A stretch of DNA of 64,000 bases from Umezawaea endophytica (GTDB taxonomy: Bacteria > Actinomycetota > Actinomycetes > Mycobacteriales > Pseudonocardiaceae): the NCBI RefSeq assembly GCF_025061645.1, contig NZ_JANYMP010000007.1, positions 292,383 through 356,382 of the forward strand, read 5' to 3'. The notes under the pieces were generated by a model that had not been told where the DNA came from, did not search any database, and worked only from the letters and a program-made list of their open reading frames with translations. Position numbers and translations under genes: made by a program. Positions 43,084-52,489 of the stretch are shown in pieces. How positions within the stretch are numbered: position 1 is the first letter of the stretch; the number at the start of each line of letters is the position of its first letter.

Positions 43084-46000
43084 GTGACCCGTTCCGCACG
43101 TTTTCCGCTGACAGCGGCCCAGCGCGACATCTGGGCGGCGGCCTCGCGCCTCCCGCACCTCGCGCAGCACAACTCGGTGGCCCTCGACCGGCTCACCGGG
43201 GACGTCGACGTCGCCGTGCTGCGGACGTGCCTGGCGCGGGCGCTGGACCGCAACGACGCCCTCCGGCTGCGCTTCGACGAGCACGACGGGGTGCCGTACC
43301 AGTGGCCGGACCCCGAGCCCGCGCCCGCGGAGGTCGTGGAACTGGCCGACCGGGAGACCTGCGACGCGTGGATCGACGCCGTGTTCCACCGGCCGTTCCC
43401 CCTGCGCGGGGGGCCGGTGGTGCGGGCGGCGCTGCTCGTCGAGGGCACGGCCGCGGTGCACGTGTGCATCGCCGCGCACCACGTCGTGGCCGACGGCTGG
43501 GCCCTGCACCAAGCGCTCACGCAGGTGGTCGACGACTACGCGCACGTCGTGCGCACCGGGGAGCCGCTCGACCTCCCCGTGCGCTCCTACCTGCCGTTCG
43601 TCGACCGCGAGTGCCGGTACCGGGAGTCGGCGGACTTCGAGGCCGACCGCGACTTCTACCGGGGTTTCCTCGCGGGCGTCGACCCGGTCCTGTTCCCCCG
43701 CAAGGCGATGAGCGGCGCGCGCGCCACCGCGCGGCACCGGTTCGTCCTGCCGGGTGAGCTGATCGACCGGATCCGCGCGGGCGGGCACTCGCCGTTCACC
43801 GCGGTCACGGCGGCTTTCGCGGCTTACCTGGCACGGGTGCACGGGGCCGACGAGGTCGTGCTCGGCGTGCCGTCGCTGAACCGGCGGACCTTCGCCGACA
43901 AGCAGACCGTGGGCCAGTTCGCGAGCACGATGCCGCTGCGCCTGCCCGTGCCGGGCGACCGGACGCTGCGGGATTTGGCTACGGAGGTCCGAACCAGGAC
44001 GTACGGCCTCAAGAGGCGCGACCGGCTGTCGATGGGCGACCTGCTGCGGGCTCTGCCCGCCGGGTCGCCCCGCGGGCTGTTCGACGTGACCGTCTCGTAC
44101 ATGCGCTACCCCGGACGCGCCGCCATCCCCGGCGTGGCCCGCGACATGGCGGGCGTCGGGCACTCGCACGACCAGGACGCGCTGGCGGTCGTGCTGACCG
44201 AGTTCGACGACACCGCCGACGTGGTGGTGGACCTGGACTACGCGTGCGACGTGTTCGACGCGGACTTCCCGATCGAGGCGATGGCGCGGCACGTGTACGC
44301 GCTGCTGGACAACGGGCTCACCGACCCCGAGCCCCGGTTGGCCGCGCTGCCGATGCTCACCGCGGCCGAGCACGCGCGGCTCGTCTCCGCGGACGCGCCG
44401 ACCGTGCCGGTCAGCGACCGCACCCTGCACGAGCTGATCGCCGAGCAGGTCGCGCGGGAACCGGGTCGGGTCGCGGTCGTCGGCGACTCCCCCATGACCT
44501 ACGCGGAGCTGGACGTGCGGGCCGACCGGGTCGCGGCCGGGTTGCGCGCCAACGGGGTCGGGCCGGACGACCGGGTGGCCGTGCTGCTGCGCCGGGGGCG
44601 GCCGCTGCTCGTGGCGCTGCTGGGCATCCTCAAGGCGGGCGCGGCCTACGTGCCGCTGGACCGCGGGTACCCGGAGGACCGGCTGCGGTTCATGCTGGCC
44701 GACAGCGGGGCGAAGGTCCTGCTGGTGGACGGCCCCACCTCGCTCGAAGGGCCGCTGGTGCGGCAGGTGGACGACCTCACCGGCCACTCGGACGCCGTCG
44801 CGACCGACCCCGACGGGCTGGCCTACGTCATCTACACCTCCGGGTCGACCGGGCGGCCGAAGGGCGTTGCCGTCGAGCACCGGTCGGTGGTGAACCGGCT
44901 GGAGTGGATGCAGCGGCGGTACCCGATCGACGAGCGGGACGTGCTGCTCCAGAAGACGCCGGTGTCGTTCGACGTGTCGGTGTGGGAGCTGTTCTGGTGG
45001 GCCCTCACCGGGGCCAGGCTGGCACTGCCCGCCGCGGGCGCGGAGAAGGACCCGGCCGAGGTGCTGCGGGCGATCGGGCGGCACGGGGTCACCGTGGCGC
45101 ACTTCGTGCCGTCGATGCTCGGGCCGTTCCTGGACGAGGTCGAGGCCCGGCCGGAGCTGGCGGCCTCGCTGCGGCGGGTGTTCTCCAGCGGCGAGGCGCT
45201 GTCGCCCGCGCTGGTCGAACGGTTCTACCGGGTGCTCGACGGCGCGCAGCTCGTCAACCTGTACGGCCCGACCGAGGCGACGGTCGACGTGTCGTTCCAC
45301 GACTGCGTCCCCGGTCCGCGCGTCCCGATCGGCAGGGCGATCGACAACATGCGGCTGTACGTGCTGGACCGGCACGGCTCCCCGCAGCCCGCGGGCGCGC
45401 CGGGTGAGCTGTGCGTGTCCGGTGTCGGGGTGGCGAGGGGCTACCTGGACCGGCCGGAGCTGACCGCGGCGAGGTTCGTGCCCGACCCGTTCGCGCCGGG
45501 ACGGCGGATGTACCGGACCGGCGACGTCGCCCGGTGGCTGGCGGACGGGAGCCTGGAGTACCTCGGCCGCGAGGACGGCCAGGTGAAGGTCCGCGGCAAC
45601 CGGGTCGAACTCGGCGAGGTGCGCGACCGGCTCGCGTCCTGCCCCGGCGTGCGCGACGCGGTCGTCGTGGACCGGCCCGCGGCCCACGGCGTGCGGCTGG
45701 TCGGGTACTACGTGGCCGACCGGGAGGTCGACGGCGTCCGTGAGCACCTCGCGAAGGCGCTGCCGGACTTCATGGTCCCGGCGCACCTGGTGCGGATCGA
45801 CCGGATCCCGTTGACGCCGAACGGGAAGGCCGATCGGGCGGCGCTGCCCGATCCGACCCGCCAGTACGTGGACGCCCCGCCGACCACGGCGGTGGAGGCG
45901 GCGCTCGCGGCGGTGTGGGCGGAGGTGCTCGGCGTGCCGACGGTGGGCGTGCACACCGACTACGCCGCGCTCGGCGGCGACTCGATCCTGTCCCTGCGGA

Positions 46001-49000
46001 TCCGCGCCGAGGCCGCCGCGCGGGGTCTGCACTTCAGCCTGTCCGACCTGGTCGGACATCCGACCGTGGCCGCGCTGGCCACGAAGGTCACCGCGGGCGA
46101 GGACGTCGTCGCGCTCGCGCCGTTCGACCTCGTCCCCGCCGTGGACCGGGCCGGGCTGGCCGAGGCCGTGGACGCCCATCCCGTCACGGCGTTGCAGCTC
46201 GGCCTGCTCTACCACAGCCGCGCGCACGAGAAGTCCGCCGTGTACCACGACGTCTTCCGGTACACGCTGGGAATCCGCTGGCACGAGGCGGAGTTCCGCC
46301 GGGCGTTCGCCGCGCTGGTCGGCAGGCACCCGGTGCTGCGGTCGTCGTTCGACCTGACCGGGACGCCGTTGCAGGTCGTCCGCGCCGAGGTCGACGGCGG
46401 GCTGGACGTCGTGGACCTGCGGGCGGTCGACCCCGCCGAGGCCGAGGTGGAGGTGCGCAAGCACATCGAGGACCGGCGGTACCACGACTACGAGTTCGAC
46501 CGGCCGCCGCTGTACCTGTTCCGCGCGCACGTGCTCACCGACGGCCGGGTGGACCTGGTGCTGAGCTTCCACCACGCTGTCCTGGACGGCTGGAGCGTGG
46601 CGAGCCTGGTGCGCGAACTGCTCCAGGACCACCTGCACGCCACCGGGGCGGGCATCGGGCCGGTGACCGACGTCCCGCCGTCGACGGCCGCGCGGCACGT
46701 CCTCGACGAACGCCGGGCGCTCGGCTCGGAGGAGTCGCGGCGGCACTGGCGGCGGCTGCTGGAGGGCACCACGCCCGCGCTGCCGACCGGGTTCGGCCCG
46801 CACGCGGCGCCCGGTGGCCGCGACCTCGTCGTGCGCTCGACCGCGCTGCCCACCGGTCTCGACGCCCGGCTGCGCGGGTTCGCCCGCGAGCACGCCGTCC
46901 CGGTGAAGTCGGTGCTGTTCGCCGCGCACTGCCTGGTGCTGCGGATGTTCTGCGGGCAGGACGCCCTGGTGACCGGGTTGGTCACCCACACCCGGCCGGA
47001 GGAGGCGGGCTCGGACCGCGCCGCGGGCCTGTTCCTCAACACGCTCCCGGTGCGCGTCGACGGCACGCCCGGCACGTGGCTGGACGTCGTGCGCGAGGTG
47101 CGCGGGCAGGAGGTCTCGGGGCACCCGCACCGGCACTTCCCGATCAGCGAGATCCGGCGCGACCACGGCGGGCCGGTGCTGGAGACCGCGTTCAACCACG
47201 TGCACCTGCACGTCGTCGAGCCGGTGCTGGCGCTGCCGGAGGTGGAGCTGCTCGGGTTCGAGGTGTGGGAGGAGACGAACTTCGCGCTGGTGGTCACCGC
47301 GTTCGTCGACCCCATTAACGCCCGCGTCCGGGTGCGGGTCGACTGCGAGGCGCCGCGGTTCACCCCCGACCAGGCCGAACTGCTGCTCCGCGCGTACACC
47401 GACCTGCTCACCAGGGTCGTCGACCGGCCGGACGAGCCGGTCGACTTCGGCTTTCTGTCCACCGAGGAGCCGCCGGACGTCGTGCGCGAGTTCGAACGGC
47501 GGGTGGCGCTGGCACCCGACACGACCGCGCTGTCCTTCGGCGACGACACCTGGACCTACCGCGAGCTGGACCGGGCGGCGAACCGGGTGGCGCGCCACCT
47601 GGCGGCGCTGGGCGCCCCGCGCGGGGCGCGGATCGGCGTGGCGATGGACCGGTCGTTCGAGATGATCGCCGTGCTGCTGGGGATCGCGAAGTCCGGCGGC
47701 GCGTGCGTGCCGCTCGACACCGGCTACCCCGCGGCCCGGATCGCCGCGGTGCTGGAGGACGTCCGGCCGTTCCGGGTGATCGTCCACGAAGGACACACCG
47801 GCCTGGTCGCCGACACCGCGGTCGTGCTCGACCCCGAGGAGTTGCTGACGGGTGACGGGGAGCCGGTGGCACTGGGGGTGTCACCGGAGGACGCCGCCTA
47901 CGTGCTCTTCACCTCGGGGTCGACCGGCACGCCGAACGGGGTGGTGATGCCGCACCGGGCGCTGGCGAACCTGGTGGCGGGCCAGAACCGCTCCGCGACC
48001 GGGGTCGTCGGCGGCCGGACGCTCCAGTACGCGCCGATCGGGTTCGACGTGTCGTTCCAGGAGATCTTCTCCACGCTCTGCGGCGGCGGCACGCTGGTGC
48101 TGGTGTCCGATGTGGATCGACGCGACCCGGTGTCGTTGCTGCGGCTGGTGGACGGCGCGGGGGTCGAGCGGATCTTCCTGCCGTACGTGGCGCTCCAGCA
48201 GCTCGCCGAGGCCGCGGACGCGCTCGGGCGGGCACCGCGCGCGCTGCGGGCGGTGATCTCCTCCGGCGAGCAGTTGCGGGTAACCGACGAGATCCGGCGG
48301 TTCTGCGCGTCCGTGCCGGGTCTGCTGCTGGAGAACCAGTACGGGCCGACCGAGACGCACGTCGCGACCACGTACACCATGTCCGGCGACCCCGCGGACT
48401 TCCCGGCGCTGCCCCCGATCGGCAGGCCGTTCGACGGGCTGCGGGTGCGACTGCTGGACGAGCTGTCGAGGCCGGTCCCGGTCGGCGTGCGCGGGGAGAT
48501 CCACATCGGCGGCGCGGGCCTGGCCACCGGCTACCACGACCGGCCGGAGCTGACGGCCGACCGGTTCGCGCACGTCGACGGCGAACGCCTGTACCGCACC
48601 GGCGACCTCGGGGTGCGGCTGCCCGACGGCGACCTGGTCTGCCTCGGGCGCCGGGACGCCCAGCTCAAGATCCGCGGCTACCGGGTCGAGCCCGCCGAGG
48701 TGGAGCTGGCGATCTGCGCGCTCGGGTTCCACGAGGTGGCCGTGGTGGCGCGGCAGGAGAACGGCGAGGCGCGGCTGGTGGCGTTCCTCGTCGGCGAACC
48801 GGGCGACGCCGAGGAGCTCCGGGCCGCGGTGCGCGCGGTGCTGCCGGAACACCTGGTGCCGACGCGCTTCCAGTGGCTGCCGAGCCTGCCGTGGACGCCG
48901 AGCGGGAAGCGCGACGACGCGGCGCTGCGGCGGATCGCGCCGACGGCGGCGGTCGCCACCGTGTCCGCGCCACCGCGCGACGAGCACGAACGGGCGCTGG

Positions 49001-50034
49001 TCGAGGTGCTGGCCGAGCTGATCGGGGTGCCGGGGCTGGGCGTGCACGACGACTTCTTCGCGCTGGGCGGCACGTCGCTGACGGCGATGCGGCTGGTCGT
49101 GGTGCTGGAGAAGCGCTACGGCGTGCACATCCCGCTGTCGGCTTTCGTCGCTGCCCCGACGGTCGCGGAGTTGGCCAGGCGCTTGCGGTCCGACCACGCC
49201 ACCGCGCGCTTCGACCCGCTGGTGCCGATCCGCGAGCACGGGACCCGGCCGCCGGTGTTCCTCGTGCACCCGATCGGCGGGAACGTCCTGTGCTACCTGC
49301 CGCTGGCCCGGCACCTGCCCGGTGACCGACCGCTCTACGCGTTGCAGGCGGCCGGGAGCGAGCCCGGCACCGAGCCGCTGCGCGTCGTCCGGGACCTCGC
49401 CCGCTCCTACCTCGACGCGGTGCGCCGCGTGCGCCCCACCGGGCCGTACCTGATCGCGGGCTGGTCGTTCGGCGGGTTCGTGGCCGTGGAGATGGCCCGG
49501 CTGATCCGCGAGGAGGGCGACGAGGTCGAACGGCTGGTGCTGATCGACACCATCGCCCTGGCCGCGGGACCGCGCGACGAGGTGTCCGACGACGTGCTGC
49601 TGACCTGGTTCCTGTGGGAGCTGCTGCGCGGCGACGAGGTCCCCCGGCTGCCCGGCGGCGACCGGTTCGAGCACGCCGCCCGGCTGGCGATCGACGCCGG
49701 GGTGCTGCCGCCGGGCAGCCCCGCGGCCGTGGTGCGGCGGCTGTTCGGGGTGTTCGCGGCGAACTGGCGCGCGGTGCTGGACTACCGGCCGGACGTGCTG
49801 ACCGAGGACGTCGCGCTGATCCGCGCCACCGCTCCCCTGCCCGGCCTGCTCGAACCGGCGCACGACGCCGCCCGCAGCCTGCACCGCGACCCGGCAAACG
49901 GGTGGGGCGGACTGGTCGGCGGCCGCCTGGACGTCGTAGACGTGCCCGGTGACCACCTGGAGATGATGGAGGAACCCCACGTGCGCGCAGTCGCGAACGC
50001 GCTGTCCGAACTCCTCGATGGCGAGGACCGGTGA
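43084..50034 (+). CDS. Two-module nonribosomal peptide synthetase (C-A-T-C-A-T-TE)
   Basis: A 2316-residue synthetase. C1 (8-430) has HHVVADG near 132. A1 (450-930) has YTSGSTGRPKG and SFDVSVWELFW; lined up by eye with EntF its code reads D-V-W-H-F-S-L-V-D, the serine code. T1 has LGGDSILSLR (serine near 967). C2 has HHAVLDG near 1162. A2 (1475-1960) has FTSGSTGTPNG (lysine to asparagine) and code D-V-Q-F-I-S-Q-V-A, nearest to proline-type codes but uncertain. T2 has LGGTSLTAMR. The thioesterase has GWSFGG near 2126. Starting with C1 implies an acyl or peptidyl donor from elsewhere. AGGGG lies before GTG 43084. No MbtH or PPTase gene is in the window. Confidence 0.96.
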   Translation: MTRSARFPLTAAQRDIWAAASRLPHLAQHNSVALDRLTGDVDVAVLRTCLARALDRNDALRLRFDEHDGVPYQWPDPEPAPAEVVELADRETCDAWIDAVFHRPFPLRGGPVVRAALLVEGTAAVHVCIAAHHVVADGWALHQALTQVVDDYAHVVRTGEPLDLPVRSYLPFVDRECRYRESADFEADRDFYRGFLAGVDPVLFPRKAMSGARATARHRFVLPGELIDRIRAGGHSPFTAVTAAFAAYLARVHGADEVVLGVPSLNRRTFADKQTVGQFASTMPLRLPVPGDRTLRDLATEVRTRTYGLKRRDRLSMGDLLRALPAGSPRGLFDVTVSYMRYPGRAAIPGVARDMAGVGHSHDQDALAVVLTEFDDTADVVVDLDYACDVFDADFPIEAMARHVYALLDNGLTDPEPRLAALPMLTAAEHARLVSADAPTVPVSDRTLHELIAEQVAREPGRVAVVGDSPMTYAELDVRADRVAAGLRANGVGPDDRVAVLLRRGRPLLVALLGILKAGAAYVPLDRGYPEDRLRFMLADSGAKVLLVDGPTSLEGPLVRQVDDLTGHSDAVATDPDGLAYVIYTSGSTGRPKGVAVEHRSVVNRLEWMQRRYPIDERDVLLQKTPVSFDVSVWELFWWALTGARLALPAAGAEKDPAEVLRAIGRHGVTVAHFVPSMLGPFLDEVEARPELAASLRRVFSSGEALSPALVERFYRVLDGAQLVNLYGPTEATVDVSFHDCVPGPRVPIGRAIDNMRLYVLDRHGSPQPAGAPGELCVSGVGVARGYLDRPELTAARFVPDPFAPGRRMYRTGDVARWLADGSLEYLGREDGQVKVRGNRVELGEVRDRLASCPGVRDAVVVDRPAAHGVRLVGYYVADREVDGVREHLAKALPDFMVPAHLVRIDRIPLTPNGKADRAALPDPTRQYVDAPPTTAVEAALAAVWAEVLGVPTVGVHTDYAALGGDSILSLRIRAEAAARGLHFSLSDLVGHPTVAALATKVTAGEDVVALAPFDLVPAVDRAGLAEAVDAHPVTALQLGLLYHSRAHEKSAVYHDVFRYTLGIRWHEAEFRRAFAALVGRHPVLRSSFDLTGTPLQVVRAEVDGGLDVVDLRAVDPAEAEVEVRKHIEDRRYHDYEFDRPPLYLFRAHVLTDGRVDLVLSFHHAVLDGWSVASLVRELLQDHLHATGAGIGPVTDVPPSTAARHVLDERRALGSEESRRHWRRLLEGTTPALPTGFGPHAAPGGRDLVVRSTALPTGLDARLRGFAREHAVPVKSVLFAAHCLVLRMFCGQDALVTGLVTHTRPEEAGSDRAAGLFLNTLPVRVDGTPGTWLDVVREVRGQEVSGHPHRHFPISEIRRDHGGPVLETAFNHVHLHVVEPVLALPEVELLGFEVWEETNFALVVTAFVDPINARVRVRVDCEAPRFTPDQAELLLRAYTDLLTRVVDRPDEPVDFGFLSTEEPPDVVREFERRVALAPDTTALSFGDDTWTYRELDRAANRVARHLAALGAPRGARIGVAMDRSFEMIAVLLGIAKSGGACVPLDTGYPAARIAAVLEDVRPFRVIVHEGHTGLVADTAVVLDPEELLTGDGEPVALGVSPEDAAYVLFTSGSTGTPNGVVMPHRALANLVAGQNRSATGVVGGRTLQYAPIGFDVSFQEIFSTLCGGGTLVLVSDVDRRDPVSLLRLVDGAGVERIFLPYVALQQLAEAADALGRAPRALRAVISSGEQLRVTDEIRRFCASVPGLLLENQYGPTETHVATTYTMSGDPADFPALPPIGRPFDGLRVRLLDELSRPVPVGVRGEIHIGGAGLATGYHDRPELTADRFAHVDGERLYRTGDLGVRLPDGDLVCLGRRDAQLKIRGYRVEPAEVELAICALGFHEVAVVARQENGEARLVAFLVGEPGDAEELRAAVRAVLPEHLVPTRFQWLPSLPWTPSGKRDDAALRRIAPTAAVATVSAPPRDEHERALVEVLAELIGVPGLGVHDDFFALGGTSLTAMRLVVVLEKRYGVHIPLSAFVAAPTVAELARRLRSDHATARFDPLVPIREHGTRPPVFLVHPIGGNVLCYLPLARHLPGDRPLYALQAAGSEPGTEPLRVVRDLARSYLDAVRRVRPTGPYLIAGWSFGGFVAVEMARLIREEGDEVERLVLIDTIALAAGPRDEVSDDVLLTWFLWELLRGDEVPRLPGGDRFEHAARLAIDAGVLPPGSPAAVVRRLFGVFAANWRAVLDYRPDVLTEDVALIRATAPLPGLLEPAHDAARSLHRDPANGWGGLVGGRLDVVDVPGDHLEMMEEPHVRAVANALSELLDGEDR

Positions 50035-51182
50035 CCAAGGCGATCGTCGTCGGCGCGGGCATCGGCGGACTGGTCACCGCCGTCGCCCTGCGCCGCGTCG
50101 GCGTCGAGGTCGAGGTGTACGAGCGGGCGAGCGAACCGCGGGTTTCGGGCACCGGGCTGTCGATCATGAGCAACGCCGTCGCGGCGCTGCGCGGGCACGG
50201 CATCGAGCTGGCGCTGGAGGACCGCGGCCGGGCCATCGAGACGTTCCACCTCAACACCTTCGACGGCCGTCCGATCAGGGCGGTGCCGGTGAAGTCGATC
50301 GGTGAGCGGCTCGGCGCGCCGAGCGTGTGCGTGCACCGGGCCGATCTCCAGGCCGCGCTGCTGGAGGCCGCAGGCGACTGCCCGATCGAGGTCGGGGCCG
50401 AGGCGACCGGCTACACCGCCGACGGCGACGGGGTGCGGGTGGACTTCGCCGACGGCCGGACGGCCCGCGGCGACGTGCTGATCGGGGCGGACGGGTTCCA
50501 CTCGGCGGTGCGCGGGCAACTCGTCGGGCCGGAGACCCCGCGGGACGCCGGGTACCTGTGCTGGCTGGCCACCGTCCCGTTCCGGCACCGAGCGCTGCCC
50601 GCCGGGCACGTGGGGCACTACTGGGGGCGCGGCAGCCGGTTCGGGCTCGTCGACATCGGGCACGGCCGCGTCTACTGGTGGGGCACCAGCGACGTCCCCG
50701 TGTGGGACGGCGGCAAGGAGCAGGTCCTGCGCGCCTACGACGGGTGGGCGGAGGAGGTGCGGGCCGCCATCGCGGCCACGCCCGCCGACGCGATCGTCGG
50801 GCTGGCCGCGCGCGACCGGCCGTTCCTGCGCAGGTGGGGCGACGGGCCGGTGACCCTGCTCGGCGACGCCGCGCACCCGATGCTGACCAGCCTCGGCCAG
50901 GGCGCCGGCATGGCCGTCGAGGACGGCGTCGTACTCGCGCGCTGCCTCGCCGGGACCGCGGACCCGCGGCGGGCGCTGCGCCGCTACGAGGACGAGCGGC
51001 GGGCGCGCACCCGGCAGGTGGTCAGGGCCTCCCGCGCGCTGAGCCGGTTCGAGCAGGCCGGGCCGCCGGGGGCGCGGCTCGTGCGCGACACGTCGTTCCG
51101 GTGGATGCCGGAACCGCTGCTGCGCAGGCTGAACGAGTCCGCCCTGACCTTTCCCGCCACGACAGGAACGAGGAACACGTGA
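50031..51182 (+). CDS. FAD-dependent monooxygenase (group A)
   Basis: A 383-residue single-component flavoprotein hydroxylase. Seen: IVVGAGIGGLVTAVALRRVG (FAD ADP-binding fold), the mid-protein DVLIGADGFHSAVRGQLVG (DG motif for NAD(P)H and FAD) and TLLGDAAHPMLTSLGQGAGM (GD motif). The type resembles 6-hydroxynicotinate and zeaxanthin-epoxidase-like hydroxylases, which oxidise aromatic rings or alkenes. Its GTG start overlaps the NRPS stop (GTGA), and its stop overlaps the next start, so it is made together with the NRPS and should tailor the product or a precursor. Confidence 0.93.
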   Translation: MTKAIVVGAGIGGLVTAVALRRVGVEVEVYERASEPRVSGTGLSIMSNAVAALRGHGIELALEDRGRAIETFHLNTFDGRPIRAVPVKSIGERLGAPSVCVHRADLQAALLEAAGDCPIEVGAEATGYTADGDGVRVDFADGRTARGDVLIGADGFHSAVRGQLVGPETPRDAGYLCWLATVPFRHRALPAGHVGHYWGRGSRFGLVDIGHGRVYWWGTSDVPVWDGGKEQVLRAYDGWAEEVRAAIAATPADAIVGLAARDRPFLRRWGDGPVTLLGDAAHPMLTSLGQGAGMAVEDGVVLARCLAGTADPRRALRRYEDERRARTRQVVRASRALSRFEQAGPPGARLVRDTSFRWMPEPLLRRLNESALTFPATTGTRNT

Positions 51183-52489
51183 CCGAGGTCAACCGGCCGC
51201 TGAGCCCGGTCGAGCGGTGGTACTGGCTCGCCGACCGGTTCTCGCCCCTCAACGTCGTCGCCCGCGTCCGGGTGCGGGGAAGTCTCGACCCGCGGGCGGT
51301 CCGAATAGGACTCGACGCGCTGCAAAGCAGGCATCCGTTGCTGCGCACCACGATCGTCGCCGACGCGGCCGACGCGAACCCGGAGTTCGTCGCCACTACG
51401 GGGATCCCGATCCCGCTGCGGGTCGTCGACCGCGACACGAGCTGGGAGCACGAGGTCGACGAGCACGAGCTGGTCGACCGCGTGGACGCGGTCGCCGGTC
51501 CGCTGTGCCGCGCGGTCGTGCTGCGCCACGGCGACGACGTGCAGGACGTGCTGCTCACCGTGTCGCACACCATCTCCGACGCGGTCACCGCGCTGTCGCT
51601 GCTGCGGGAACTGCTGGAGTTCGCCGCACGGCCGGGGTCCGCGGTCCCGCTGGACCCGCTGCCCGCGCCGGAGGACCTGTTCCCCGCCCGGCACCGGGCG
51701 CTGGGCGGTGCGCTGGGCATCGCCCAGCGCGTGCTGCCTGACCAGCGGAAGCTGAGGCGCGCCGCGCTGCGCCGCCTGGTGCCCAGCGCGGCGGTGCCCG
51801 ACGAGCGGCGGCGGTCGCGGTTCGTCCACCGGGCGCTGGACTTCGCCCAGCTCGACGCGCTGTCGCGGTCGTGCAAGCGGGAGGGCGCGACGGTGCAAGG
51901 CGCGCTGGCCGCGGCGATGATCACCGCGGTCGCGCGGGACGCGGAGGTGGCCGAGCGGTGCGAGTTCGCGATCGGCTCCCCCGTCGACTTCCGCGACGAG
52001 CTGGCGCGGCCGGTGTCGGACCGCGACGTCGGCGCGTACATCGCGACCGTGCCCTCCTTCGTCGACTTCCGACCGGGAGCCCCGTTCTGGCCCATGGCCA
52101 AGACCGTCAGCGAGGACGTGGCCCGGCGCAAGCGGCGCGGGGACCACTTCGCGGTCATCAACCTGCTGCGCTGGGTCTGCCCGCACGACCTCGCCGGGAG
52201 CGCCTCGTTCCGCGGGCTGGTCGAGGCGCAGGGACCGGGAAACCTGTGCCTGTCCAACATCGGCCTCCACCACTTCCCCGACGTGATCGGGCCGTGGCGG
52301 CTGTCGGAAGCGCAGTTCGTGGCGGGCCCCTCCCTCAGCGGGTACCTCGTGGGGACCGTCAACACCAGCCACGACCAGCTCTCGTGGAACTTCTCCTACG
52401 TCGACGACGCCGTGCCGACCGACCGCGCGGAGCGGATCGCCACCGACAGCGTCGACGTCCTGCTCGCGGCCATCGGGAAGGCGTCATGA
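51179..52489 (+). CDS. Condensation-fold acyltransferase (PapA/alcohol acyltransferase-like)
   Basis: A 436-residue stand-alone member of the CoA-dependent acyltransferase/condensation superfamily. N-terminal LSPVERWYWLADRFSPLNVV and ALQSRHPLLRTTIVAD fit PapA-type enzymes. The active-site motif reads VSHTISDAVTALSLL: the second histidine of HHxxxDG is kept, the first is serine and the glycine is alanine. It also has SPVDFRDELARPVSD and LCLSNIGLHHFPDVIG (SNxG motif). It likely esterifies or amidates the peptide with an acyl-CoA or releases it from the carrier. It overlaps both neighbours by four bases. Confidence 0.85.
   Translation: MTEVNRPLSPVERWYWLADRFSPLNVVARVRVRGSLDPRAVRIGLDALQSRHPLLRTTIVADAADANPEFVATTGIPIPLRVVDRDTSWEHEVDEHELVDRVDAVAGPLCRAVVLRHGDDVQDVLLTVSHTISDAVTALSLLRELLEFAARPGSAVPLDPLPAPEDLFPARHRALGGALGIAQRVLPDQRKLRRAALRRLVPSAAVPDERRRSRFVHRALDFAQLDALSRSCKREGATVQGALAAAMITAVARDAEVAERCEFAIGSPVDFRDELARPVSDRDVGAYIATVPSFVDFRPGAPFWPMAKTVSEDVARRKRRGDHFAVINLLRWVCPHDLAGSASFRGLVEAQGPGNLCLSNIGLHHFPDVIGPWRLSEAQFVAGPSLSGYLVGTVNTSHDQLSWNFSYVDDAVPTDRAERIATDSVDVLLAAIGKAS

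Noticed and set aside
42955-47796. Very long open frame antisense to the NRPS, continuous with the WD40 gene frame
   Set aside because: It has no domain similarity, is a low-complexity mirror of GC-rich codons, and conflicts with the clear NRPS domains. The WD40 protein starts at 42954 with a good ribosome binding site.
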